Source: Oscillibacter sp. (GTDB lineage Bacteria > Bacillota > Clostridia > Oscillospirales > Oscillospiraceae). From it: a DNA stretch of 11,636 nucleotides. Positions 1 through 5,485 of this stretch are shown here, piece by piece. The stretch is from assembly GCA_003522105.1 (NCBI GenBank), contig DPGF01000012.1:1-11636 (forward strand). The letters run 5' to 3'. Below the pieces are notes generated by a model, which saw only the letters and a list, made by a program, of their open reading frames with translations, ran no database searches and had not been told where the DNA came from. Both the position numbers and the translations under genes were made by a program. Within the stretch, counting starts at the first letter, position 1, and each line of letters opens with the position of its first letter.

Positions 1-819
1 GCGGCTGCCGATGCAGCCGATATAGGTCGCATCGCTCCTGAGCACCTGCGCAAGGATCTCGTAGTCCGCCTGATGCCCCGGCGTCATCACAACGGCATAA
101 TCGTTTGCCGTGAGCGTTACCTTGTCCGAAAGATCAGAAAAATCCCCGAAAATGACATCACTCGCCGCGGGATAGTTCTCTTTTTTTGCAAAATCCTCGC
201 GGTTATCGTACATCACCACGCGGAAGCCCACCGTTGCCAGCACCGGCACGAGCGCACGCCCGACATGACCGCCGCCGAAGATGTACACGCTGCCCGCATG
301 GCGCAGCGGCTCAACATACACGCCGTTTTTCCAAACGGCCTTTGTGGAAAAATCGCCCGCTCTGTCCTGTGGGATCTCTCCGCGCGTGACAACGTGAAAC
401 TCGCTTATGCTGTCGCCGTCGAGCGAGAGCAGCAGCCAGAGGTCAACGTCCCTGTCGAGCAGGTCACGCCAGCGGCTCAGCACCGCGATATTCTCTGTCT
501 GTTCGGGTGAAAAAAGCTGAAAGTAAACCGTTACCGCGCCGCCGCAGATCATTCCCGTACCGGCCACTTCGCTCGGGTGCAGGTTGTAGGATCTAAGCTC
601 GTTGCTGCCGCCGTCGTTGAGCGCGCGGCGTGCGCGCTCAATGCTCAGCCGCTCCACCGCGCCGCCGCCAATCGTGCCGAGCACACGGCCGTCTTCCAAA
701 ACAGCCATCTTCGCCCCCGCGCCGCGCGGCACAGAGCCAGAAGAGGCCAGAATGCTGCACAGCACCACGCGCTCGCCGCGCGAAAGTGCCGCAAGCATCT
801 CATCAAGAATCACTTTCAT
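1..819 (-). CDS. XdhC/CoxI-family molybdoenzyme maturation protein, C-terminus cut by window edge
   Basis: The 273 codons present match the XdhC/CoxI family, which binds molybdenum cofactor and helps load its sulfurated form into xanthine dehydrogenase-type hydroxylases. The N-terminal XdhC domain shows ASSGSVPRGAGAKM near residues 33-46, then GTIGGG, then GMICGG, whose Cys lies in the conserved cofactor-binding stretch. A Rossmann-type C-terminal domain begins around residue 177 and carries GGGHVG at 182-187, followed by an MTPGH motif and, at the window edge, YIGCIGSR, a family hallmark. Full-length relatives are roughly 250-380 residues, so some C-terminus is probably missing. The ATG at 817-819 follows AAAGGAG (831-837) with an 11-nt gap. 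Its own promoter overlaps the upstream terminator. Family membership is firm. The client enzyme is not visible and should lie left of the window; it may be a xanthine dehydrogenase or a selenium-dependent molybdenum hydroxylase, but that is inference. Confidence 0.9.
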   Translation of the reverse strand, partial: MKVILDEMLAALSRGERVVLCSILASSGSVPRGAGAKMAVLEDGRVLGTIGGGAVERLSIERARRALNDGGSNELRSYNLHPSEVAGTGMICGGAVTVYFQLFSPEQTENIAVLSRWRDLLDRDVDLWLLLSLDGDSISEFHVVTRGEIPQDRAGDFSTKAVWKNGVYVEPLRHAGSVYIFGGGHVGRALVPVLATVGFRVVMYDNREDFAKKENYPAASDVIFGDFSDLSDKVTLTANDYAVVMTPGHQADYEILAQVLRSDATYIGCIGSR

Positions 820-867
820 ATAGTTTCATGCTCCTTTGCAGAGAATCACGCTGTTATTATGCACTGG

Positions 868-896
868 ATTATAGCAAAACGCCGCGGCAAACACAA
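868..896 (-). promoter_or_regulatory. Extended -10 promoter for the xdhC-family gene, overlapping the upstream terminator
   Basis: On the minus strand TTGTGT (891-896) is separated by exactly 17 nt from a consensus TATAAT (868-873). The TATAAT is preceded by TG one base upstream (TGCTATAAT), the extended -10 form. The -35 matches consensus at only three positions, which the TG extension often compensates. The predicted start near 861 gives a leader of about 40 nt before the ATG at 819. The -35 falls in the hairpin loop and the spacer contains the right arm and T-tract of the terminator at 876-905. Confidence 0.65.
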
Positions 897-905
897 GCCG
901 CGGCG
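876..905 (-). terminator. Intrinsic terminator downstream of the Na/Pi cotransporter gene
   Basis: Read on the minus strand, a 9-bp GC-only stem (arms 897-905 and 880-888) with an 8-nt loop (889-896) is followed by four T (876-879) and then GC. It lies about 64 nt after the transporter stop codon. The stem is strong but the T-tract is short, so termination may be partial and some transcripts could continue into the xdhC-family gene. Confidence 0.65.
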
Positions 906-968
906 CATAAAAACGCTCTGATCGTTATTTTTCGGTTGGAATCGTCCGGTGATCGGTGGAGCCCCCGT

Positions 969-2774
969 TTACTTGCCGTGCTTGATGCGCTTCAGTTCGT
1001 CAAAATACTTGTCGTGCGCTTCCTGATAGGCGCGGTTGAAGAGCGGGTCCTTGCCCTGATGCAGCGCATGAATATAGTCGTGATGGTTGTTCATGATGCG
1101 CTCGTCCGTCATTGAAAGCGTAAACACGCCGATATTCGAGCATTGGTCGGCGATGCGCTCCACATTGACGAGAATATCAAGGAACGTAAGCCCTGCATAC
1201 ACCGTGCACTGTCCGTCGCGCACGCGGCGGATATGGTTGGTGCGCAGCGTGGCGACCAGGTCGTCCACGACCTCCTCGACCGGCTCGATGCGGCGCGCGG
1301 CATCATAATCCGTTGCAGCAAAGGCCTTGTACGTGTAGTCAAGGATCTCGCCGAGCACCTCGCGCAGCACCTTGAGTTCCTGGTGCGCCATAGGCGAGAG
1401 GCTTGCGTTGCGGTCGATGAACTCCTGCGCGTTTTCCGTCAGGTTCACGGCATGATCGCCGATGCGCTCAAACTCGCCGAAGCACTGGATATAATAGTTG
1501 AGCAGATCGTTGCCGTGGCCGTTTGGCATGTGCGGAGAGAGACGGATAAGGTAGTTGTCCACATGGTCGGCAAGCTTGTCGATGTGGTCTTCGTTTTCAT
1601 TGATGACCTTGATCTCATGGGCGTTGTACTCGTCGAGCACGCCCATTGCGCTCATCACGCCCGTGCGCGCAAGGCGCGCCATGGTGGTGATGGCCTCGCC
1701 CGCGCCGGAAAGGGCGATGGCGGGAGAGGTAAAGAACTTTTCATCCAGCAGCGAAAGCTCGTGCTCGACGCTCTCGCCAAGGCGCACATCGTCCTTGATG
1801 AGCTTGCGCGAGAGCTTTTCAAACTGGTTGCACACCGGCAGCAGCAAGATGGCGGAGAACAGGCGGAACACCGTGTGGACATTGGCGATACCGCCGGAAG
1901 TCAGCACCTGATCCCACAGCGGATCCAGCGTGCCGAAGCCGCGCAGCACCATCAGCGCGGCAACGACGAGGATCGAGCCCGCGATATTAAAGAGGATATG
2001 AATGACACCCGTGCGCTTGGCATCGGCCTCGGAGCCGATAGAGCAGACGATGGCCGTCGTCACGCAGTCGCCGATGTTGACGCCGATGATGATGGCGTAA
2101 ACCGAAGAAAATGTCAGCGCGCCGGTCGTAGAGATCGCCTGCAAAATACCGATGGTCGCAGACGAGCTTTGCAGCAGAAACGCAACGCCCGTGCCGAGCA
2201 AAAAGCCGAGTACCGGCTGGCCGGAGAGCTGATAGAACATGTTGGCAAACGTTTCGGATTCCGACAGCGGGCTGACCGCCGCAGTCATGCCAAGAAGACC
2301 GGTGAAGAGGATACCAAAGCCCATGGTGATCGAGCCGACGGTATCCGACTTGCGCCCCTTGACCACCATGATGAACAGAATACCAATGATCGCCGCAAGG
2401 GGTGCAAGCGTCGAAGGTTTAAAGAAATTGAGCAGCGACGTCTCCGACGCATTCACGTCGAGCAGGCGAATGATCTGGCCTGTGACCGTCGTACCGACGT
2501 TTGCGCCCAAAATCACGCCGATCGACTGGTGCAGCGACATTACACCAGCGCCGACAAGACCCGATGTCAGCACGATCGTCGCCGTGGAGCTTTGGATCAC
2601 TGCCGTGACCACAAGGCCGAGCAGGAAACCGACGAGCGGGTTGTTCGTCACCTTTTCCATTGCGCGCTTGAATGCGTCGGACGAGCCTTTTTTCAGTCCG
2701 TCGCCCATCAGGCGCATACCGTAGAGGAACAGCGCAAGACCGCCAAAGAGGGCGATCAAGTTGAAAATCGTCAT
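969..2774 (-). CDS. Na/Pi cotransporter family protein with C-terminal PhoU-like domain
   Basis: The 601-residue product is a NptA/YjbB-type sodium-phosphate cotransporter of the inner membrane. Residues about 1-315 are hydrophobic, with two inverted family repeats. Each repeat carries the signature QSS(T/S)AT (61-66 and 202-207) followed by a glycine-rich GANVGTT (90-96) or GVNIGDCVTT (231-240) segment. From about 350 to 555 the protein is soluble and resembles PhoU, with the two typical acidic motifs ERIGDHAVNL (436-445) and VERIADQCSNIG (538-549), which bind metal clusters in PhoU proteins. The fused PhoU part suggests that transport responds to phosphate status or is gated by the domain; that is family knowledge plus inference. 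The start ATG follows AGAGG (2786-2790) at 11 nt. It appears to be transcribed alone, from its own promoter to the terminator at 876-905, divergent from murI. The length is normal and the frame intact. The ion and substrate are inferred from the family. Confidence 0.93.
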   Translation of the reverse strand: MTIFNLIALFGGLALFLYGMRLMGDGLKKGSSDAFKRAMEKVTNNPLVGFLLGLVVTAVIQSSTATIVLTSGLVGAGVMSLHQSIGVILGANVGTTVTGQIIRLLDVNASETSLLNFFKPSTLAPLAAIIGILFIMVVKGRKSDTVGSITMGFGILFTGLLGMTAAVSPLSESETFANMFYQLSGQPVLGFLLGTGVAFLLQSSSATIGILQAISTTGALTFSSVYAIIIGVNIGDCVTTAIVCSIGSEADAKRTGVIHILFNIAGSILVVAALMVLRGFGTLDPLWDQVLTSGGIANVHTVFRLFSAILLLPVCNQFEKLSRKLIKDDVRLGESVEHELSLLDEKFFTSPAIALSGAGEAITTMARLARTGVMSAMGVLDEYNAHEIKVINENEDHIDKLADHVDNYLIRLSPHMPNGHGNDLLNYYIQCFGEFERIGDHAVNLTENAQEFIDRNASLSPMAHQELKVLREVLGEILDYTYKAFAATDYDAARRIEPVEEVVDDLVATLRTNHIRRVRDGQCTVYAGLTFLDILVNVERIADQCSNIGVFTLSMTDERIMNNHHDYIHALHQGKDPLFNRAYQEAHDKYFDELKRIKHGK

Positions 2775-2810
2775 AGCGTTTCAAACCTCTCGTCTTTTGT
2801 TTGTTCCGTT

Positions 2811-2852
2811 GTGCCGCCATGCGGCACGCTTTGGGCAGCAAAAAATGCCCAA
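2811..2852 (-). other. Two adjacent hairpins in the Na/Pi cotransporter leader
   Basis: The predicted leader (about 2861 to 2775) contains two perfect inverted repeats. The first, promoter-proximal, pairs TTGGGCA with TGCCCAA (2831-2837 and 2846-2852) around an 8-nt loop. The second pairs GTGCCGC with GCGGCAC (2811-2817 and 2821-2827) around a 3-nt loop. No T-run follows the second hairpin, so it does not look like an intrinsic terminator. I recognise no riboswitch class. The function is unknown; a mRNA-stability or regulatory role is only possible. Confidence 0.5.
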
Positions 2853-2867
2853 CTCTCACCAAATACT

Positions 2868-2895
2868 ATTTTATCAGGTGAGGGCAAAATTGCAA
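2868..2895 (-). promoter_or_regulatory. Promoter for the Na/Pi cotransporter gene
   Basis: On the minus strand TTGCAA (2890-2895, four of six consensus bases) is followed after 16 nt by TAAAAT (2868-2873), preceded by TG one base upstream (TGATAAAAT, extended -10). The predicted start near 2861 gives a leader of about 87 nt holding two hairpins. No PHO-box-like direct repeats were recognised nearby. Confidence 0.55.
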
Positions 2896-2940
2896 TCCTT
2901 TTCCTCATATTTGTCATAAAGGGCAAAAACGATTTCTCTC

Positions 2941-2968
2941 TTGCATTTTTTTGTACACGTGGTACAAT
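2941..2968 (+). promoter_or_regulatory. Promoter for murI
   Basis: TTGCAT (2941-2946) is followed after 16 nt by TACAAT (2963-2968) with TG one base upstream (TGGTACAAT, extended -10). The predicted start near 2975 gives a leader of about 25 nt containing the AGGAGG site. The -10 overlaps an inverted repeat at 2951-2967 that could be an operator. Confidence 0.55.
2951..2967 (+). promoter_or_regulatory. Inverted repeat overlapping the murI -10, possible operator
   Basis: TTGTAC and GTACAA form a perfect 6-bp inverted repeat around a 5-nt centre. The right half covers most of the -10 hexamer, so a dimeric repressor bound here would block the promoter. No regulator gene is visible in the window, and the assignment rests on symmetry and position only. 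Confidence 0.4.
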
Positions 2969-2984
2969 AACCGCAGATAAAAAA

Positions 2985-2990
2985 AGGAGG
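2985..2990 (+). promoter_or_regulatory. Ribosome binding site that fixes the murI start
   Basis: AGGAGG with a 9-nt spacer to the ATG at 3000. It decides between this ATG and the many upstream in-frame codons of a long frame that is otherwise open from position 1143. Confidence 0.9.
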
Positions 2991-2999
2991 CCTTCAACC

Positions 3000-3794
3000 A
3001 TGTTGAACGCAGGCAATCCCATCGGCGTAATGGACAGCGGCATCGGCGGACTGACCGTCGTGCGCGAATTGCAGCGCATTCTCCCCGGTGAGGATATTAT
3101 TTATTTTGGCGACAGCGCCAACTGCCCTTATGGCAACAAAACATCAGATCAGATCTTTGATCTAAGCTGCAATATGCTCCGCTTTCTTGGTGACAACGGC
3201 GTCAAATGCACTGCCATCGCCTGCAACACCATCTCCACCCTCTCCGACCGTCTGCGTCCCTGCTTTGACTATCAGATCATCAGCATCGTGGAGGAAGCGG
3301 CAAAGTACGTTGTGCGTGAGCACCTCAAGAGCGTCGGCCTGATCGCGACCGAGTTCACCGTCGCCTCCGGCAAGTATGCCGAGCTCATCCACAAAGATGC
3401 GCCCGAATGCAAGGTCGTCGGCAAGGGCTCTCCCCTGCTCGCGGCGCTCGTCGACCGCGGCGACTTCAACCAGCACGACATCAACACCGAGATCCGCACG
3501 CAGGTCGACAACATTCTCGCGCGCGAAAAGGTCGAAAATCTCATTCTCGGCTGCACGCACTATCCCATCGTGGAGGAAAACTTCCATGAGTGCTATCCCG
3601 AGATGAAGCTCATCAATCCCGCACTCGAGCAGGCAAACGCCGTCAAGGCGTATCTCGCCGAGCAGAACGCACTCAACCCGCAGAAGAAGGGCAAGTTCAT
3701 CATCTGCACGAGCGGTGACCCGCAGGTGTATGTCAACGTCAGCAAGCGTCTGGGGCTCTTTGAGGCAAGCGAGCTGAAGGTCGTGCACATCTAA
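3000..3794 (+). CDS. murI: Glutamate racemase
   Basis: This 264-residue cytoplasmic enzyme interconverts L- and D-glutamate, supplying the D-glutamate of peptidoglycan. Its two catalytic cysteines stand in the expected contexts: Cys75 in AIACNT and Cys185 in ILGCTHYP. The N-terminal MDSGIGG motif (Asp12) and FGDSANCPYG complete the active-site signature of the family. The length is typical. The open frame extends far upstream, but the ATG at 3000 is the start: it lies 9 nt after a perfect AGGAGG (2985-2990), just before the first conserved motif, and the upstream stretch is antisense to the transporter gene. The gene has its own promoter and terminator, so it is probably monocistronic. The divergent neighbour is a phosphate transporter, with no obvious functional link. 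A Glu/Asp racemase of broader specificity cannot be excluded, but the cell-wall role is by far the likeliest. Confidence 0.96.
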   Translation: MLNAGNPIGVMDSGIGGLTVVRELQRILPGEDIIYFGDSANCPYGNKTSDQIFDLSCNMLRFLGDNGVKCTAIACNTISTLSDRLRPCFDYQIISIVEEAAKYVVREHLKSVGLIATEFTVASGKYAELIHKDAPECKVVGKGSPLLAALVDRGDFNQHDINTEIRTQVDNILAREKVENLILGCTHYPIVEENFHECYPEMKLINPALEQANAVKAYLAEQNALNPQKKGKFIICTSGDPQVYVNVSKRLGLFEASELKVVHI

Positions 3795-3808
3795 ATAAAA
3801 GCAAGTGC

Positions 3809-3842
3809 AAAAAGCGGAAAGTCACGAGACTTTCCGCTTTTT
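3809..3842 (+). terminator. Strong intrinsic terminator after murI
   Basis: A perfect 15-bp stem (3809-3823 with 3828-3842) and a 4-nt ACGA loop end in five T, starting 14 nt after the murI stop. The 5' arm begins with five A, so the sequence could also act on the opposite strand, although no minus-strand gene ends here. Confidence 0.93.
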
Positions 3843-3877
3843 GTTCTGCATTCGCCCGCCCCGGCATACGGTGGAGC

Positions 3878-3884
3878 GAGGTGG
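3878..3884 (+). promoter_or_regulatory. Ribosome binding site supporting a TTG start
   Basis: GAGGTGG lies 6 nt before TTG at 3891. No in-frame ATG with a comparable site is present; the first internal Met is at residue 40. This is the main reason for choosing the TTG start of the small gene that follows. Confidence 0.6.
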
Positions 3885-3890
3885 TCTGAT

Positions 3891-4196
3891 TTGAAAGCAT
3901 TCGAGGCTGCAATTTTGTGCGATTTCGGCGGCTTGGAGGATTTTGAACGCGTGCTGATCCATGCGCTGCGCCGCAGCTGCGGCCAGCGTGTCCTGCTCTC
4001 GCTGATGGCGGACGATACGCTCTGGCTCATCTGCACAAGAGCCGAGGCAGATCCTTTGGGTGCGGTGCTGCTTGACCTTGCCGCGCCGGCTGCACCCTGC
4101 ACCGAGGAAGCACTTGCTCTGCGTGTCCGCGTGATCGACTGGCGGCACTGTGCGCGCCGTTATGAAGAAGTCCTTGCAGCGCGGCACACAGCGTAA
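3891..4196 (+). CDS. Small protein of unknown function, TTG start
   Basis: I do not recognise this 101-residue product. It has no signal peptide, no clear membrane segment and no known motif. It begins with a short hydrophobic/acidic stretch (KAFEAAILCDFGG), has a mildly hydrophobic middle (around VLLSLMADDTLWLI) and an Arg-rich end, and contains four Cys (residues 10, 30, 49 and 70) and one more near 84, without CxxC spacing. Codon use is GC3-rich like the neighbours and a decent ribosome site precedes the TTG, so it is probably real. It sits between the murI terminator and the aro-operon terminator, with no convincing promoter of its own; it may depend on read-through from murI or on an unrecognised promoter. 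The opposite strand is also open (3822-4187), but that reading has a less natural composition. A fast-evolving lineage-specific protein or a decayed remnant of a larger gene are both possible. Confidence 0.6.
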   Translation: MKAFEAAILCDFGGLEDFERVLIHALRRSCGQRVLLSLMADDTLWLICTRAEADPLGAVLLDLAAPAAPCTEEALALRVRVIDWRHCARRYEEVLAARHTA

Positions 4197-4202
4197 GGCA
4201 AT

Positions 4203-4246
4203 GAAGAAAAAGGGCGCACATACGGTTTCCCCGTATGTGCGCCCTT
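4203..4246 (-). terminator. Terminator of the aromatic operon, probably bidirectional
   Basis: A perfect 16-bp stem (4210-4225 with 4231-4246) and a 5-nt loop. On the minus strand it is followed by a T-rich run (CTTTTTCTTC), ending the aro operon 9 nt past its last stop codon. On the plus strand the following TGTACTCTTATTATT is a poorer U-tract but could also stop transcripts of the small gene at 3891-4196. Confidence 0.9.
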
Positions 4247-4255
4247 GTACTCTTA

Positions 4256-5485
4256 TTATTCTCCTTCCGGCAGCGCCGCCATGATCTGCCGCAGCGTCTC
4301 CTCAACGGTTCCGTTGTTGTTGATGCTATGATCGGCAAAGCGCTCATAGCACGCCCTGCGCTTATCGTACATCGCGGCAAGGTCGCCCGCGGAAAGGGGA
4401 CGGCCCTCTCGCGGGAGCTTGTCAAGGTCACGCCTGAGCCAGAAGATGACGCCGTTTTGGTGCAGGGAAGCGTAATTCTCCTCGCGCGTCACGCAGCCGC
4501 CGCCCGTGGCGATGACCATACCCGAGCGCCTGCCGAGATCGGCGATGACCTCGCTTTCCAACGCTCTGAACGCCGCCTCGCCGTTTCTTTCGATGAGGGA
4601 CGCGCAGCTTGCGCCATTGCGCTCTTCGATCTCCGCGTCGCTGTCGAGCGCAACGCGGTCGAGCGCTTCGGCAAGGCGTGCGGCCACGGTGCTCTTGCCG
4701 CTGCCGGGCATGCCGATCAGCACGATGTTCTGCATCTCGCGTCCCAGCTTTTTCCAGATGCGCTCGGTCTCGCTGCCCAGAATGGCATGGCCTTCAAAAA
4801 CCTCCGCCGTGCGCTTTGCCTGCGCAACGAGCATATAAAGCCCGCTCATATAGGGGATACCGAGCGTCTCCGCCTGCATCACGAGCGCCGTGCGCGCGGG
4901 ATTGTAGACGATGTCGAGCACACCCGCAAGCCGTGGGAACTGCCGCAGATCAACGGGCGACACACCGCAGTTCGGATACATGCCGACGGGCGTGGTGTTC
5001 ACAATGATCTCCGCGTCCGCGTGGCGGTCCAAATTGCCGTAGTTGTCTTCTCCGCTGCGGGAGATGACCGTCACGCTGCGCGCACGCTGCGCTTCAAGCA
5101 CGGCGCAGACCGTTGCGCTCGCGCCGCCGCTGCCGAGAACAAGCGCTTTTTTGCCCTCGACTGAAATGCCGCTCGCCTTCACCATGGCGTCAAAGCCGTA
5201 GGCGTCGGCATTGTCGCCGTAGAGCGTGCCGTCCGCGCGGCGAACGAGCACATTCACGCTCTGAAGCTTCTGCGCAATGGGCGAAAGCGCGGCGCAGTAG
5301 GGGATGACCGCTTTTTTGTAGGGAATGGTCACGTTCAGGCCGTCAAATTCCCCATCTTTTAAGAATTCGCCGAGCTTTTCCGGCGCGACCTCATAGAGCC
5401 TGTAATCATAGTCCGCAAGCTCTGCATGAATGGCGGGCGAATAGCTGTGCCCGAGCTTTTCGCCGAGCAGACCGCAGCGTTTCAT
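4256..5485 (-). CDS. aroE-aroK: Fused shikimate dehydrogenase (AroE) and shikimate kinase (AroK)
   Basis: The 409-residue protein should catalyse two consecutive shikimate steps: NADPH-dependent reduction of 3-dehydroshikimate, then ATP-dependent 3-phosphorylation of shikimate. Residues 1-250 are AroE: substrate motif HSYSP (13-17), catalytic Lys57 in NVTIPYK, Asp94 in GDNADAYGF, nucleotide loop GSGGAS (118-123) and NTTPVGMYPN (163-172). Residues 251-409 are AroK: Walker A GMPGSGKS (258-265), Asp281/Asp283, shikimate-binding Arg307, GGG (328-330), Arg362 in GRPL, and the lid arginines 376-377. All key residues are present in both halves. AroE is compact (about 250 against roughly 270-290) and has Ala21 where many homologues have Asn after the motif His. 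The ATG abuts the pheA stop (TGAATG), and its GAGGTGAT site lies inside the end of pheA. Met251 begins the kinase part, but only a weak site precedes it, so a separate kinase product seems unlikely. Confidence 0.94.
   Translation of the reverse strand: MKRCGLLGEKLGHSYSPAIHAELADYDYRLYEVAPEKLGEFLKDGEFDGLNVTIPYKKAVIPYCAALSPIAQKLQSVNVLVRRADGTLYGDNADAYGFDAMVKASGISVEGKKALVLGSGGASATVCAVLEAQRARSVTVISRSGEDNYGNLDRHADAEIIVNTTPVGMYPNCGVSPVDLRQFPRLAGVLDIVYNPARTALVMQAETLGIPYMSGLYMLVAQAKRTAEVFEGHAILGSETERIWKKLGREMQNIVLIGMPGSGKSTVAARLAEALDRVALDSDAEIEERNGASCASLIERNGEAAFRALESEVIADLGRRSGMVIATGGGCVTREENYASLHQNGVIFWLRRDLDKLPREGRPLSAGDLAAMYDKRRACYERFADHSINNNGTVEETLRQIMAALPEGE

Noticed and set aside
2775..2862. A known riboswitch or T-box in the transporter leader.
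   Set aside because: There is no T-box motif, no terminator/antiterminator pair and no recognised ligand-binding core, only two simple hairpins.
1143..2999. A very long plus-strand open frame running in phase into murI, as if murI had a 619-residue N-terminal extension.
   Set aside because: It is antisense to the Na/Pi cotransporter gene, is His/Arg/Asp-rich in the manner of mirror frames in GC-rich DNA, and crosses both promoters. AGGAGG and the conserved start of glutamate racemase place the real start at 3000.
2771..3079. A 102-codon minus-strand frame overlapping the transporter start by ATGA.
   Set aside because: It is antisense to the 5' end of murI and spans both promoter regions. 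It resembles no protein and has no ribosome site of note.
4201..4284. A short plus-strand frame starting ATGAAGAAAAAG just after the unknown gene.
   Set aside because: It consists mostly of the terminator hairpin and then runs antisense into the end of the aroE-aroK gene.
4256..4735. Separate translation of the kinase half from Met251 of the AroE-AroK fusion.
   Set aside because: Only a weak GGGA-like stretch precedes it and the frame is continuous with no stop, so a single fused product is the simpler reading.
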